DNA of 5,032 nt, from assembly GCA_009904025.1 (NCBI GenBank), contig WYEE01000047.1, positions 1 to 5,032 of the forward strand. Reading direction: 5' to 3'. Positions 1-5,032 of this stretch are shown here, piece after piece (position 1 is the first letter of the stretch; every line of letters begins with the position of its first letter). This DNA comes from Thermogladius sp. (GTDB lineage Archaea > Thermoproteota > Thermoprotei_A > Sulfolobales > Desulfurococcaceae). The notes under the pieces were generated by a model. That model saw nothing but the letters and a program-made list of their open reading frames with translations. It was not told the origin of the DNA and ran no database searches. The position numbers and the translations under genes are program-made.

Positions 1-1090
1 ACTGTAGGAGCTGGGATTTCGCTGTACCTGGGTCGCCGACTAGGAGGACGTGGATGTCCCCCCTAATCCTCGTCCCGTCGAACATTAACTTCGGGACGCC
101 GCCGAAGAGGAGCAGGGCTATTGCCTCCTTTATATCGTAGTAGCCGTAGATAGAGGGGGCTATACTCGCTATAATCTTCTCCCTGATCCAAGGGTCTTTA
201 GCGAGCTCTCTTATCTTCTCCTCGTCCTCCCTCGTTATCTCTATCTCCTCGAGCACCTTCTGCTGGACGTCCACGTGGTTTGCCTCTATGTAGAACGAGA
301 AAACAGACCTCCCAGAGGCCTTCTGCACTGCCTGAGTCGGCATAACCCTTAGGATCCCGGTTATAAGACTCCTGTCACCCGGCCTGGCGGAGTCGACTAA
401 ATCGCCTGTCAATACCACCTCTATGCTCCTCGGTATTTGGCCTGGCGGTATCTCCTCGGGCCTCTCCTGAACGACGATCTTCTGCCAGTCGAGAAACTTG
501 CTCTTCTCCAATACTAGCTCGAACCTGCCCGTCCTCCCGCAGACCGGGCAGACAACAGGTTTCTCAATCCTCTCACCCATCTCACCCTGCTCAGGGTAGT
601 CGAACTCGTGGAGAGCACCCTCCGGCGTTATGTGGACGTAGTGTGCTTTCACCAACTTGGCTTCAACCCTTGTAACCCTTGTGACAATCCCCTCTATCGC
701 AACGAATTTCCCTATGTAGTCGCTTGTCAACTCCCTTATCTTCAGTACTCTAGGGGGCTGTCTAATCCTAGCGTATACTCTGCCTGCGACCTCAGCATAC
801 TCGGGCTGCTCCTTCCGGAGATACTCGGCTAAAGCAGACGAGAACTCCTCAAGAGCCTGATCAGGTTCCTCCTCGATGTGTCTTGCTAAAGCTCTATCAT
901 ACAGTATTATATCGCTGAAGTCGACTACAAGGCTCTTCTGCATCATGTGGGCCATTCTGAAAACTCTCTCCCTGTACTTGAAGTTACCCGAGGTGTCCCT
1001 GAAGTCCTGGAGGAACTTGTAGAACTTTATCTTCCAGTCAACAGCCTCCTCGGCGACACCAGCTGGAGGAACCTCGGCCACCCTACTCAC
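1..1090 (-). CDS. mcm: MCM replicative DNA helicase, N-terminal half (3' end cut off by the window edge)
   Basis: Replicative helicase of the archaeal MCM family, a hexameric 3'-5' AAA+ translocase at the fork. I read 363 uninterrupted codons on the minus strand. Residues about 15-110 are the N-terminal helical domain. The OB-fold follows (FVAIEGIVTR, then DLVDSARPGDR), with one zinc-type pair CPVC at 181-184. The AAA+ domain ends in the Walker A motif GDPGTAKS (352-359, K358), a few codons before the edge. The Walker A position fits the crenarchaeal family, so roughly 330 residues (Walker B, sensors, C-terminal winged helix) should lie to the left. The start is GTG at 1090, chosen because GGAGGAGG lies 7 bases upstream; a second in-frame GTG at 1081 has poor spacing. 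It overlaps the end of gins23 by 8 bases, so the two are probably co-transcribed and translationally coupled. No intein interrupts Walker A. Confidence 0.97.
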   Translation of the reverse strand, partial: MSRVAEVPPAGVAEEAVDWKIKFYKFLQDFRDTSGNFKYRERVFRMAHMMQKSLVVDFSDIILYDRALARHIEEEPDQALEEFSSALAEYLRKEQPEYAEVAGRVYARIRQPPRVLKIRELTSDYIGKFVAIEGIVTRVTRVEAKLVKAHYVHITPEGALHEFDYPEQGEMGERIEKPVVCPVCGRTGRFELVLEKSKFLDWQKIVVQERPEEIPPGQIPRSIEVVLTGDLVDSARPGDRSLITGILRVMPTQAVQKASGRSVFSFYIEANHVDVQQKVLEEIEITREDEEKIRELAKDPWIREKIIASIAPSIYGYYDIKEAIALLLFGGVPKLMFDGTRIRGDIHVLLVGDPGTAKSQLLQ

Positions 1091-1643
1091 CCAACTTCCT
1101 CCTCCACAATGCTAGGATGGAGCGAAGGGTCCTAGACAAATACTTCTCCTCCTCGCTCAGCTTCTCCTCTATATCCTGCTGTACATCCGGTAGAAGCGAG
1201 TAGTTGAGTATTTTCTTAACCCTCGTCTTCAGGATGGAGTCCATTGAGTCCTCAATCCTCTTGAGCTCGTCGAGCTTCGACAAGTCCCCTGTGGACTTCG
1301 CCTCCTCAACAATCTCCTTCCTAGCCTTGAACATCGCCATGTAGAAGAACCCCTTCAACTTGTTTGTCAACGGTTTATGTGGGCCAGCCTCCTCGTTGTA
1401 GGCTAGGACAGACAGCTCTCCCACAGGGATCCTCGTGTCCTTGATCCTCACATACCCTTTCTTCCCTAAAACCTCGGCGATCCACCTTGGGATAGTGTAC
1501 TCAGCTCCCTTAACCATCTCCAGCACACCCTCGAATGTCACCAGTTTAAAGCCCTCCTTGTACACATCTACTTTAACCTCATCCTCCTCGAAATCCCTTC
1601 TCAGAAAATCCAGTACTCTACCGTAAACCAATTCGAAGAGCAA
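1083..1643 (-). CDS. gins23: GINS complex subunit Gins23 (Psf2/Psf3 type)
   Basis: 186-residue GINS-family protein. GINS binds MCM and, in archaea, helps build an active CMG-like helicase. The domain order supports the 23 type: a small beta-rich B domain comes first (about 20-70, including VKVDVYKEGFKLVTFEGV), then the signature IPRWIAEVL at 51-59, which resembles the conserved Pro-x-Trp segment of Psf2/Psf3. A helical, charged A domain fills about 85-186. Gins15 proteins have the opposite order. The start is TTG at 1643, supported by GGAGGAGG ending 6 bases upstream. It is the first gene of a minus-strand pair, and its last 8 bases overlap the mcm start. In Sulfolobus, Gins23 is likewise encoded beside mcm and interacts with it (established knowledge), which strengthens the call. 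Sequence similarity in this family is weak, so the subunit assignment rests on domain order plus context. Confidence 0.88.
   Translation of the reverse strand: MLFELVYGRVLDFLRRDFEEDEVKVDVYKEGFKLVTFEGVLEMVKGAEYTIPRWIAEVLGKKGYVRIKDTRIPVGELSVLAYNEEAGPHKPLTNKLKGFFYMAMFKARKEIVEEAKSTGDLSKLDELKRIEDSMDSILKTRVKKILNYSLLPDVQQDIEEKLSEEEKYLSRTLRSILALWRRKLGE
1098..1105 (-). promoter_or_regulatory. Shine-Dalgarno site of mcm inside gins23
   Basis: GGAGGAGG on the minus strand lies within the last codons of gins23, 7 bases before the GTG at 1090. It decides the mcm start in favour of 1090 over the GTG at 1081, where the spacing would be 16 bases. Because the site lies in translated gins23 sequence, reinitiation by ribosomes finishing gins23 is plausible (inference). 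Confidence 0.75.
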
Positions 1644-1649
1644 TCAGCT

Positions 1650-1657
1650 CCTCCTCC
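1650..1657 (-). promoter_or_regulatory. Shine-Dalgarno site of gins23
   Basis: GGAGGAGG on the minus strand, 6 bases before the TTG at 1643, is the same octamer used by mcm. It supports a non-ATG start for gins23. Confidence 0.75.
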
Positions 1658-1713
1658 ACTATCTTATCGATTAAAAGTGGTTTATTTACCCGATACCAAA
1701 TTAGGGTGTAAGT

Positions 1714-1721
1714 AGGTGATC
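1714..1721 (+). promoter_or_regulatory. Shine-Dalgarno site of rfcS
   Basis: AGGTGATC matches eight consecutive bases of the complement of the usual archaeal 16S rRNA 3' end (GATCACCT). It lies 4 bases before the TTG at 1726 and supports that start codon; no in-frame ATG lies nearby upstream. Confidence 0.75.
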
Positions 1722-1725
1722 GAGT

Positions 1726-2706
1726 TTGAGTGAGCAGCCTTTTCTTTTATGGGCTGAGAAGTACAGGCCTAGGACCCTCGACGAGGTTGTCAACCAGAAG
1801 GAGATAGTCGCCAGGTTGAAGAAGTTTGTTGAAGAGAAGAATATGCCCCACCTCCTTTTCGCGGGCCCCCCGGGCACGGGGAAGACGACTCTAGCACACT
1901 GCCTAGCACACGACTTATACGGCGATAACTATAGGCAGTATATGCTGGAGTTGAATGCCAGCGACGAGAGGGGTATCGACGTTATCAGGAGTAAGGTGAA
2001 AGAGTTCGCTAGGACGAGGGTTGCCGGCGACGTCCCGTTTAAGATAATACTGCTGGATGAGGCCGACAACATGACAGCAGACGCCCAGCAGGCCTTGAGG
2101 AGGTTGATGGAGCTATACACTGCCTCCACCAGGTTTATCCTAGCAGCCAATTACCCGAGTAAGATCATTGAGCCTATTCAAAGCAGGTGCGCGGTATTCA
2201 GGTTCACGCCTTTATCAAAGGAGGACGTAGTCGGCAGGCTCAAATACATTGCCGAGAAAGAGAGCGTTAAATACAGCGAGGACGCGCTTGAGACAATATA
2301 CGATTTGTCGGAGGGGGATATGAGGAAGGCGATAAACATACTCCAGGCAGCGTCGGCTCTAGGAGAGGCGACTGTTGAAACAGTCTACAAGGTCGTCGGC
2401 TTAGCCCATCCGAGAGAGGTGAGGCAGATGCTACAACTGGCTTTAAACGGGAACTTCAACGAGGCTAGGAGCAAATTAAGGGATCTAATGTTGAACTATG
2501 GTTTAAGCGGGTTGGATATAATTAAGCAGATCCACCGCGAGATATTCTCAAGCGACCTAAAACTACCCGATGAGGCTAGGATTCTCATAGCCGATCTAGC
2601 GGGGGAGATACAGTTCAGGCTTGTCGAGGGATCCGACGATGAGATACAGTTGAACGCCTTCCTAGCAAGGCTAGCCTTCATGGGGCGGAAGTTCAAGCCT
2701 ACTTAA
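1726..2706 (+). CDS. rfcS: Replication factor C small subunit (clamp loader ATPase)
   Basis: 326-residue AAA+ ATPase, close to the normal RfcS length. With RfcL it forms the heteropentameric clamp loader that opens the PCNA ring and places it on primer-template DNA. Visible motifs in order: RFC box around WAEKYRP (9-15), Walker A GPPGTGKT (47-54), NASDERG (77-83), Walker B LLDEAD (109-114), sensor 1 AANYP (140-144), the SRC arginine-finger motif at 153-155 and sensor 2 GDMRKA (197-202). The helical collar domain fills the C-terminal third. All catalytic residues are present, and no intein interrupts Walker A, a known insertion site in some archaeal RFC genes. The TTG start is supported by a strong SD at 1714-1721. 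It is the first gene of a plus-strand pair with rfcL 9 bases downstream, and diverges from gins23. Confidence 0.98.
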   Translation: MSEQPFLLWAEKYRPRTLDEVVNQKEIVARLKKFVEEKNMPHLLFAGPPGTGKTTLAHCLAHDLYGDNYRQYMLELNASDERGIDVIRSKVKEFARTRVAGDVPFKIILLDEADNMTADAQQALRRLMELYTASTRFILAANYPSKIIEPIQSRCAVFRFTPLSKEDVVGRLKYIAEKESVKYSEDALETIYDLSEGDMRKAINILQAASALGEATVETVYKVVGLAHPREVRQMLQLALNGNFNEARSKLRDLMLNYGLSGLDIIKQIHREIFSSDLKLPDEARILIADLAGEIQFRLVEGSDDEIQLNAFLARLAFMGRKFKPT

Positions 2707-2711
2707 GGTGG
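2705..2711 (+). promoter_or_regulatory. Shine-Dalgarno site of rfcL overlapping the rfcS stop
   Basis: AAGGTGG begins inside the rfcS TAA stop and lies 4 bases before the TTG at 2716. The arrangement suggests that termination on rfcS and initiation on rfcL are coupled (inference), and it supports TTG 2716 as the rfcL start. Confidence 0.6.
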
Positions 2712-2715
2712 TTTA

Positions 2716-3999
2716 TTGAGCGAGAACCTACCCTGGGTTATCAAGCATAGGCCGAGGAGCCTGGAGGAATTCGTAGACCAGGAGGAAGCCAGGAAAAGCT
2801 TCATAGAGTGGTATGAGCAGTGGAGGGCTGGGAGACCGGAGAAGAAGGCGGTTTTACTCCACGGCCCTGCTGGGACGGGGAAGTCTAGTTTCGTCCAGGC
2901 CTTCGCCAACTCCTACAACCTTGAACTATACGAGATGAACGCAAGCGACTATAGGCGGAGGAGCGATATAGAGAGGTTGGCGAGAGTAGCTGCCTCGACC
3001 GGGAGCCTAAGCGGTAGAGGCAAATTGATCTTCCTAGATGAGGTGGATGGTTTAAACCCTAAATCCGATGAGGGGGGTGTTGAAGCAATCCTCCAGTTGA
3101 TAGAGGTGTCCAAGCACCCCGTGGTAATGGCTGCCAACGATGCATACAACCCTAACATAAGGTCTCTTAGAGATGTCTCGCTCTTAATAGAGTTCAAGAG
3201 GCTGAGGGAGACAGCCGTCGTCCAAACGCTTAGCAGGATATGCGAGAAGGAGAGAATCCATTGCGAGCAAGACGGGTTGAAGGAGATTGCTAGGAGGAGC
3301 GAGGGGGATTTGAGGAGTGCTATAAACGACCTCCAAGCTATAGCCGAAGCCTACGGCAGGGTCACATTAGAACTAGCTAAGGCTCTCAGTGCTTACAGGA
3401 ATAGAGAGTACGCTCCCTTCGAGGCTTTGAGGAGGATATTCAACGCGAAGTATATTTTCCAGGCACGCGACGCGATCAACTCGGCTAACATAGATTATGA
3501 TACACTCATGATATGGATTAACGAGCATATACCTACATACTATGATACCCCGGAGGAGGTTTCAAGAGCCTATGATGCCCTGAGTAGAGCCGATGTGTAT
3601 TTGGGTAGGATAATAAAATCGGGTTCCTGGGACCTACTCAACTATGCTATGGAGCTAATGGGGCCTGGCGTGGCGTTTTCCCGGAAAACATACAAGGGGA
3701 GGTTCGTGAAATTCACTTACCCAGAGAGGTTCAGGCTTTTATCCGAGACAAGGAAGGCTAGGGAGATGAGGGATAGCATAGCTGAAGCACTTGCGAGAAG
3801 GCTTCTCACAAGTAAGGCCACCGTGAGATCGGAGGTTATACCATACCTTAAAGTCATTTTCACGTCGAACCCCAAGATGGCGGCTGGGATAGCTAGAGAG
3901 TACGGCTTAACGGAGGAGATGGTTAAATTCCTCGCGGGCGGTAAAGCAGGCGAGGTCTTATCCCATCTTAAAAAGCCCTCTAGAGGTAGGAGGTCTTAA
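2716..3999 (+). CDS. rfcL: Replication factor C large subunit
   Basis: 427-residue AAA+ protein, the single large subunit of archaeal RFC, which works with several RfcS subunits to load PCNA. Motifs: RFC box WVIKHRP (7-13), Walker A GPAGTGKS (50-57), NASD (75-78), Walker B FLDEVD (106-111), sensor 1 AAND (139-142) and sensor 2 GDLRSA (197-202). It lacks the SRC arginine-finger motif of the small subunit, as expected for a large subunit. The collar and C-terminal region extend to a basic tail ending PSRGRRS. I see no PCNA-interacting (PIP) box of the Q-x-x-L-x-x-F-F type near the C-terminus, although euryarchaeal RfcL proteins such as those of Pyrococcus and Archaeoglobus carry one. The TTG start at 2716 is the only well-placed start after the rfcS stop. 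Its last 20 bases overlap the end of a convergent small gene. Confidence 0.97.
   Translation: MSENLPWVIKHRPRSLEEFVDQEEARKSFIEWYEQWRAGRPEKKAVLLHGPAGTGKSSFVQAFANSYNLELYEMNASDYRRRSDIERLARVAASTGSLSGRGKLIFLDEVDGLNPKSDEGGVEAILQLIEVSKHPVVMAANDAYNPNIRSLRDVSLLIEFKRLRETAVVQTLSRICEKERIHCEQDGLKEIARRSEGDLRSAINDLQAIAEAYGRVTLELAKALSAYRNREYAPFEALRRIFNAKYIFQARDAINSANIDYDTLMIWINEHIPTYYDTPEEVSRAYDALSRADVYLGRIIKSGSWDLLNYAMELMGPGVAFSRKTYKGRFVKFTYPERFRLLSETRKAREMRDSIAEALARRLLTSKATVRSEVIPYLKVIFTSNPKMAAGIAREYGLTEEMVKFLAGGKAGEVLSHLKKPSRGRRS
3970..3974 (-). terminator. Candidate oligo-T terminator for the cdc6/winged-helix transcript
   Basis: On the minus strand a TTTTT run starts 6 bases after the stop codon of the small winged-helix gene. 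Archaeal RNA polymerases can terminate on short oligo-T tracts without a hairpin, so this is a plausible 3' end for that transcript. It lies antisense inside the rfcL coding end. Opposite it, only a weak T-run (TTTT at 4029-4032) is seen on the plus strand downstream of rfcL. Five Ts is a short signal and could be chance. Confidence 0.3.
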
Positions 4000-4177
4000 G
4001 CCTGACAATCCTGAGCCTACCGTACCTCTTTTCCTCGACCACCCCCTGCTCAGCTAACTCAACGATAATCTTCTCGAGTATTGAGAAATGTATCCCAGTC
4101 AGCTTGGCTAGCTTTGTTATGTTGAGCTCGCCGTGTTCTCTAAGCGTCTCGATGACGATCCTCCTCTTATCCATCAT
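3980..4177 (-). CDS. Small winged helix-turn-helix protein of unknown target
   Basis: About 65 residues, essentially one winged helix-turn-helix domain. Helix 1 is around KRRIVIETLREHG. The helix-turn-helix follows, with NITKLAKLTG and a recognition helix around HFSILEKIIVELAEQG. The wing is VVEEKRYGRLRIVRLK. There is no membrane segment, metal site or second domain. It probably binds DNA, but its target is unknown and I cannot assign a named family. I prefer ATG 4177, which follows the cdc6 TGA after one base and has GGTG 9 bases upstream. A GTG at 4189 is also possible; it would add four residues (69 in all) and overlap cdc6 by 11 bases. It is almost certainly co-transcribed with cdc6, so a role in controlling that gene or in initiation is possible but only inferred. 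Its 3' end overlaps rfcL by 20 bases, tail to tail. Confidence 0.8.
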   Translation of the reverse strand: MMDKRRIVIETLREHGELNITKLAKLTGIHFSILEKIIVELAEQGVVEEKRYGRLRIVRLKTSYL

Positions 4178-4178
4178 C

Positions 4179-5032
4179 TCAGCTAGCACCCATCGATATC
4201 TTCCTCTTTATTAAGTCCAGGAGGTACTGCTCCAATAAGTCTAGTGGCCCGTAGCTCACGCCCATCAACGTTGTCCTACCCTTCATCCCCTTCCCGCTCG
4301 ACCTCGCCTCAATAACACCCGCCTTCTTAAGGTTCATCACGTATTCGTAGACCTGTGTATGCTTCCTAGGTTGCAGGTTGAAGCTCTCGCATACGATCTC
4401 GTATTCTTTCTCGACATCCCCTATTTTCACATACGGTTTACCCGTCCTCCTCAGTAAGCGTACAGTAGATAGCAGTATTAGAAGCTCGTGCAGGCTACTG
4501 TAATTTATAGCCTCGGATATGCTCAGGATATCCCTGCTGACCTTCATGATCGCCTTCCTAACATGGTCTAAGCTCAGCCTCTTAGCCCTCTCGCTCTCCG
4601 CTATTACGCCCGCTATCATCAACACCTCGATGGCGTGCCTAGCGTTACCCCCGCCACCCTTGTCATACCCCTCGTATTCTGCTATGAATTTCAGTACTGA
4701 ATCATCGTATGTCCCCTCGTAGAAGGCTTTGCTAGCCCTGTACTTCAATATGTCGTATAGCTGGCTTGAAGTATAAGGCTCCAGCCTGATCATGTGTCTC
4801 AACAGGTAGCTTTCTAGAGCCGGGTCTAGGAGGGATAGTTTAGCCGTGTCCTGAGATATGAATATGAAGTTCAACCTCTTCACAGGTGTCTCGAAAACAT
4901 CGTATGCTCTCACAACGAAGTAGACGGCATCCCTCCCGGCTAGGCTTGCGAAATAGTGGAATTCATCCAGGGAGACTATTGCGTACTGGTCTGTCTCATC
5001 AAGGTATGTTAGGAGGGCCTCGAACATCTCCC
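4179..5032 (-). CDS. cdc6: Orc1/Cdc6-family replication initiator, C-terminal two-thirds (5' end off the window)
   Basis: Origin-binding initiator of the archaeal Orc1/Cdc6 AAA+ family, which recognises origins and helps load MCM. The window holds 283 in-frame codons plus the stop. The frame stays open to the right edge, so the methionine at 5025-5027 is internal; the true start and Walker A lie outside, perhaps 100-130 residues further. Visible parts: Walker B LDEFHYF (4950-4970), a sensor 1 position reading ISQD (4848-4859), the segment LLRHMIRLEPYTSSQLYDIL before the lid, a glycine-rich stretch leading into sensor 2 GNARHA (Arg at 4638-4640), and a C-terminal winged-helix domain (about 4182-4505). 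The DEF-type Walker B and the KGGGGNARHAI region recall the Orc2/Cdc6-2-like crenarchaeal paralogue more than Orc1-1 (from memory). The small winged-helix gene follows it directly. Proximity to rfc, gins23 and mcm resembles the Sulfolobus cdc6-2 neighbourhood. Confidence 0.92.
   Translation of the reverse strand, partial: EMFEALLTYLDETDQYAIVSLDEFHYFASLAGRDAVYFVVRAYDVFETPVKRLNFIFISQDTAKLSLLDPALESYLLRHMIRLEPYTSSQLYDILKYRASKAFYEGTYDDSVLKFIAEYEGYDKGGGGNARHAIEVLMIAGVIAESERAKRLSLDHVRKAIMKVSRDILSISEAINYSSLHELLILLSTVRLLRRTGKPYVKIGDVEKEYEIVCESFNLQPRKHTQVYEYVMNLKKAGVIEARSSGKGMKGRTTLMGVSYGPLDLLEQYLLDLIKRKISMGAS

Larger units (their letters stand above)
1644..1725. promoter_or_regulatory. Divergent promoter region between gins23-mcm and rfcS-rfcL
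   Basis: This 82-base gap is the only real non-coding stretch in the window and must drive transcription both ways. The AT-rich octamer TTTATTTA at 1681-1688 reads TAAATAAA on the minus strand. It sits about 26 bases from a plausible start site for each direction: near 1710 for rfcS, just ahead of its SD, and near 1658 for gins23, also just ahead of its SD. A second AT-rich run, TTAAAAG at 1671-1677, could serve as an alternative TATA box. Both leaders would be very short. Short arms TATCG (1665-1669) and CGATA (1691-1695) flank the AT-rich core as an inverted repeat. TATA and start-site positions are inferred from spacing, not shown. I see no origin recognition box here. Confidence 0.55.

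Noticed and set aside
608..1135. Plus-strand open frames at 608-832 and 947-1135
   Set aside because: They lie antisense within the strongly conserved mcm reading frame (the second also runs over the gins23 end), show no recognisable domain and have no SD; they are shadows of mcm codon use.
1435..1626. Plus-strand open frame rich in Ser/Thr/Leu
   Set aside because: It is antisense to gins23, and its low-complexity composition is what reversed Lys/Glu-rich codons produce.
1644..1725. Replication origin in the intergenic gap
   Set aside because: Crenarchaeal origins usually adjoin initiator genes and carry origin recognition boxes with a G-run. The gap is 82 bases, has no such box and is more than 2 kb from cdc6. 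The upstream side of cdc6, the better place to look, is outside the window.
1..2706. Inteins in the Walker A regions of mcm or rfcS
   Set aside because: Both P-loops are continuous (GDPGTAKS and GPPGTGKT) with normal spacing to neighbouring motifs and no splicing-domain sequence.
1929..3197. Minus-strand open frames opposite rfcS and rfcL (1929-2150, 2496-2696, 2703-2909, 2949-3197)
   Set aside because: All are antisense to intact, motif-complete clamp-loader genes, and none resembles a known protein.
4519..4722. Plus-strand hydrophobic open frame that could pass for a small membrane protein
   Set aside because: It is antisense to the sensor 2 and lid region of cdc6; the hydrophobicity comes from the reversed codons and no SD precedes it.
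4179..5027. cdc6 starting at the ATG at 5027
   Set aside because: The frame is open to the right edge, and the protein would start just before Walker B without the Walker A motif every family member needs; the methionine is internal.
1..5032. A wholly new defence or mobile system
   Set aside because: All genes except the small winged-helix protein are recognisable core replication proteins with intact frames; there are no integrase, transposase, toxin, nuclease or repeat-array signals.

Overview
The window reads as part of a hyperthermophilic crenarchaeal (Thermoproteota) chromosome. Every gene is a member of the archaeal/eukaryotic-type DNA replication machinery or sits directly beside one. 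The protein types, a Shine-Dalgarno (SD) sequence matching the archaeal 16S rRNA 3' end, TTG/GTG starts, many AGG/ATA codons and roughly balanced GC all fit the Sulfolobales/Desulfurococcales side of the Crenarchaeota. The wording of several motifs makes a Desulfurococcales-like organism my best guess, which is inference only. No RNA genes, insertion sequences, CRISPR arrays, inteins or phage genes are visible, and coding density is close to complete.

Layout, left to right. (1) Positions 1-1643, minus strand: gins23 followed by mcm, overlapping by 8 bases. Both starts carry the same strong SD (GGAGGAGG). mcm runs off the left edge just after its Walker A motif. (2) Positions 1644-1725: the only real intergenic gap, 82 bases, a divergent promoter region between gins23 and rfcS. 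(3) Positions 1726-3999, plus strand: rfcS and rfcL, the small and large subunits of the clamp loader RFC, 9 bases apart. (4) Positions 3980-5032, minus strand: an Orc1/Cdc6-type initiator, 5'-truncated by the right edge, followed almost without a gap by a very small winged-helix protein. The 3' end of that small gene overlaps the 3' end of rfcL by 20 bases, tail to tail.

How the genes work together. Orc1/Cdc6 proteins bind origins and help load MCM. MCM is the replicative helicase. GINS binds MCM and stimulates the CMG-like helicase assembly. RFC loads the PCNA sliding clamp for the polymerase. The window therefore holds initiator, helicase, helicase accessory factor and clamp loader within 5 kb. 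From memory, Sulfolobus has a comparable neighbourhood (rfcS, rfcL, cdc6-2, gins23, mcm), so this is most likely a conserved crenarchaeal replication island and not a new system. The less ordinary details are the uncharacterised small winged-helix protein, the divergent ATPase motifs of the Orc1/Cdc6 protein, the reduced zinc site of MCM, the missing PIP box in RfcL and the compact divergent and convergent junctions.
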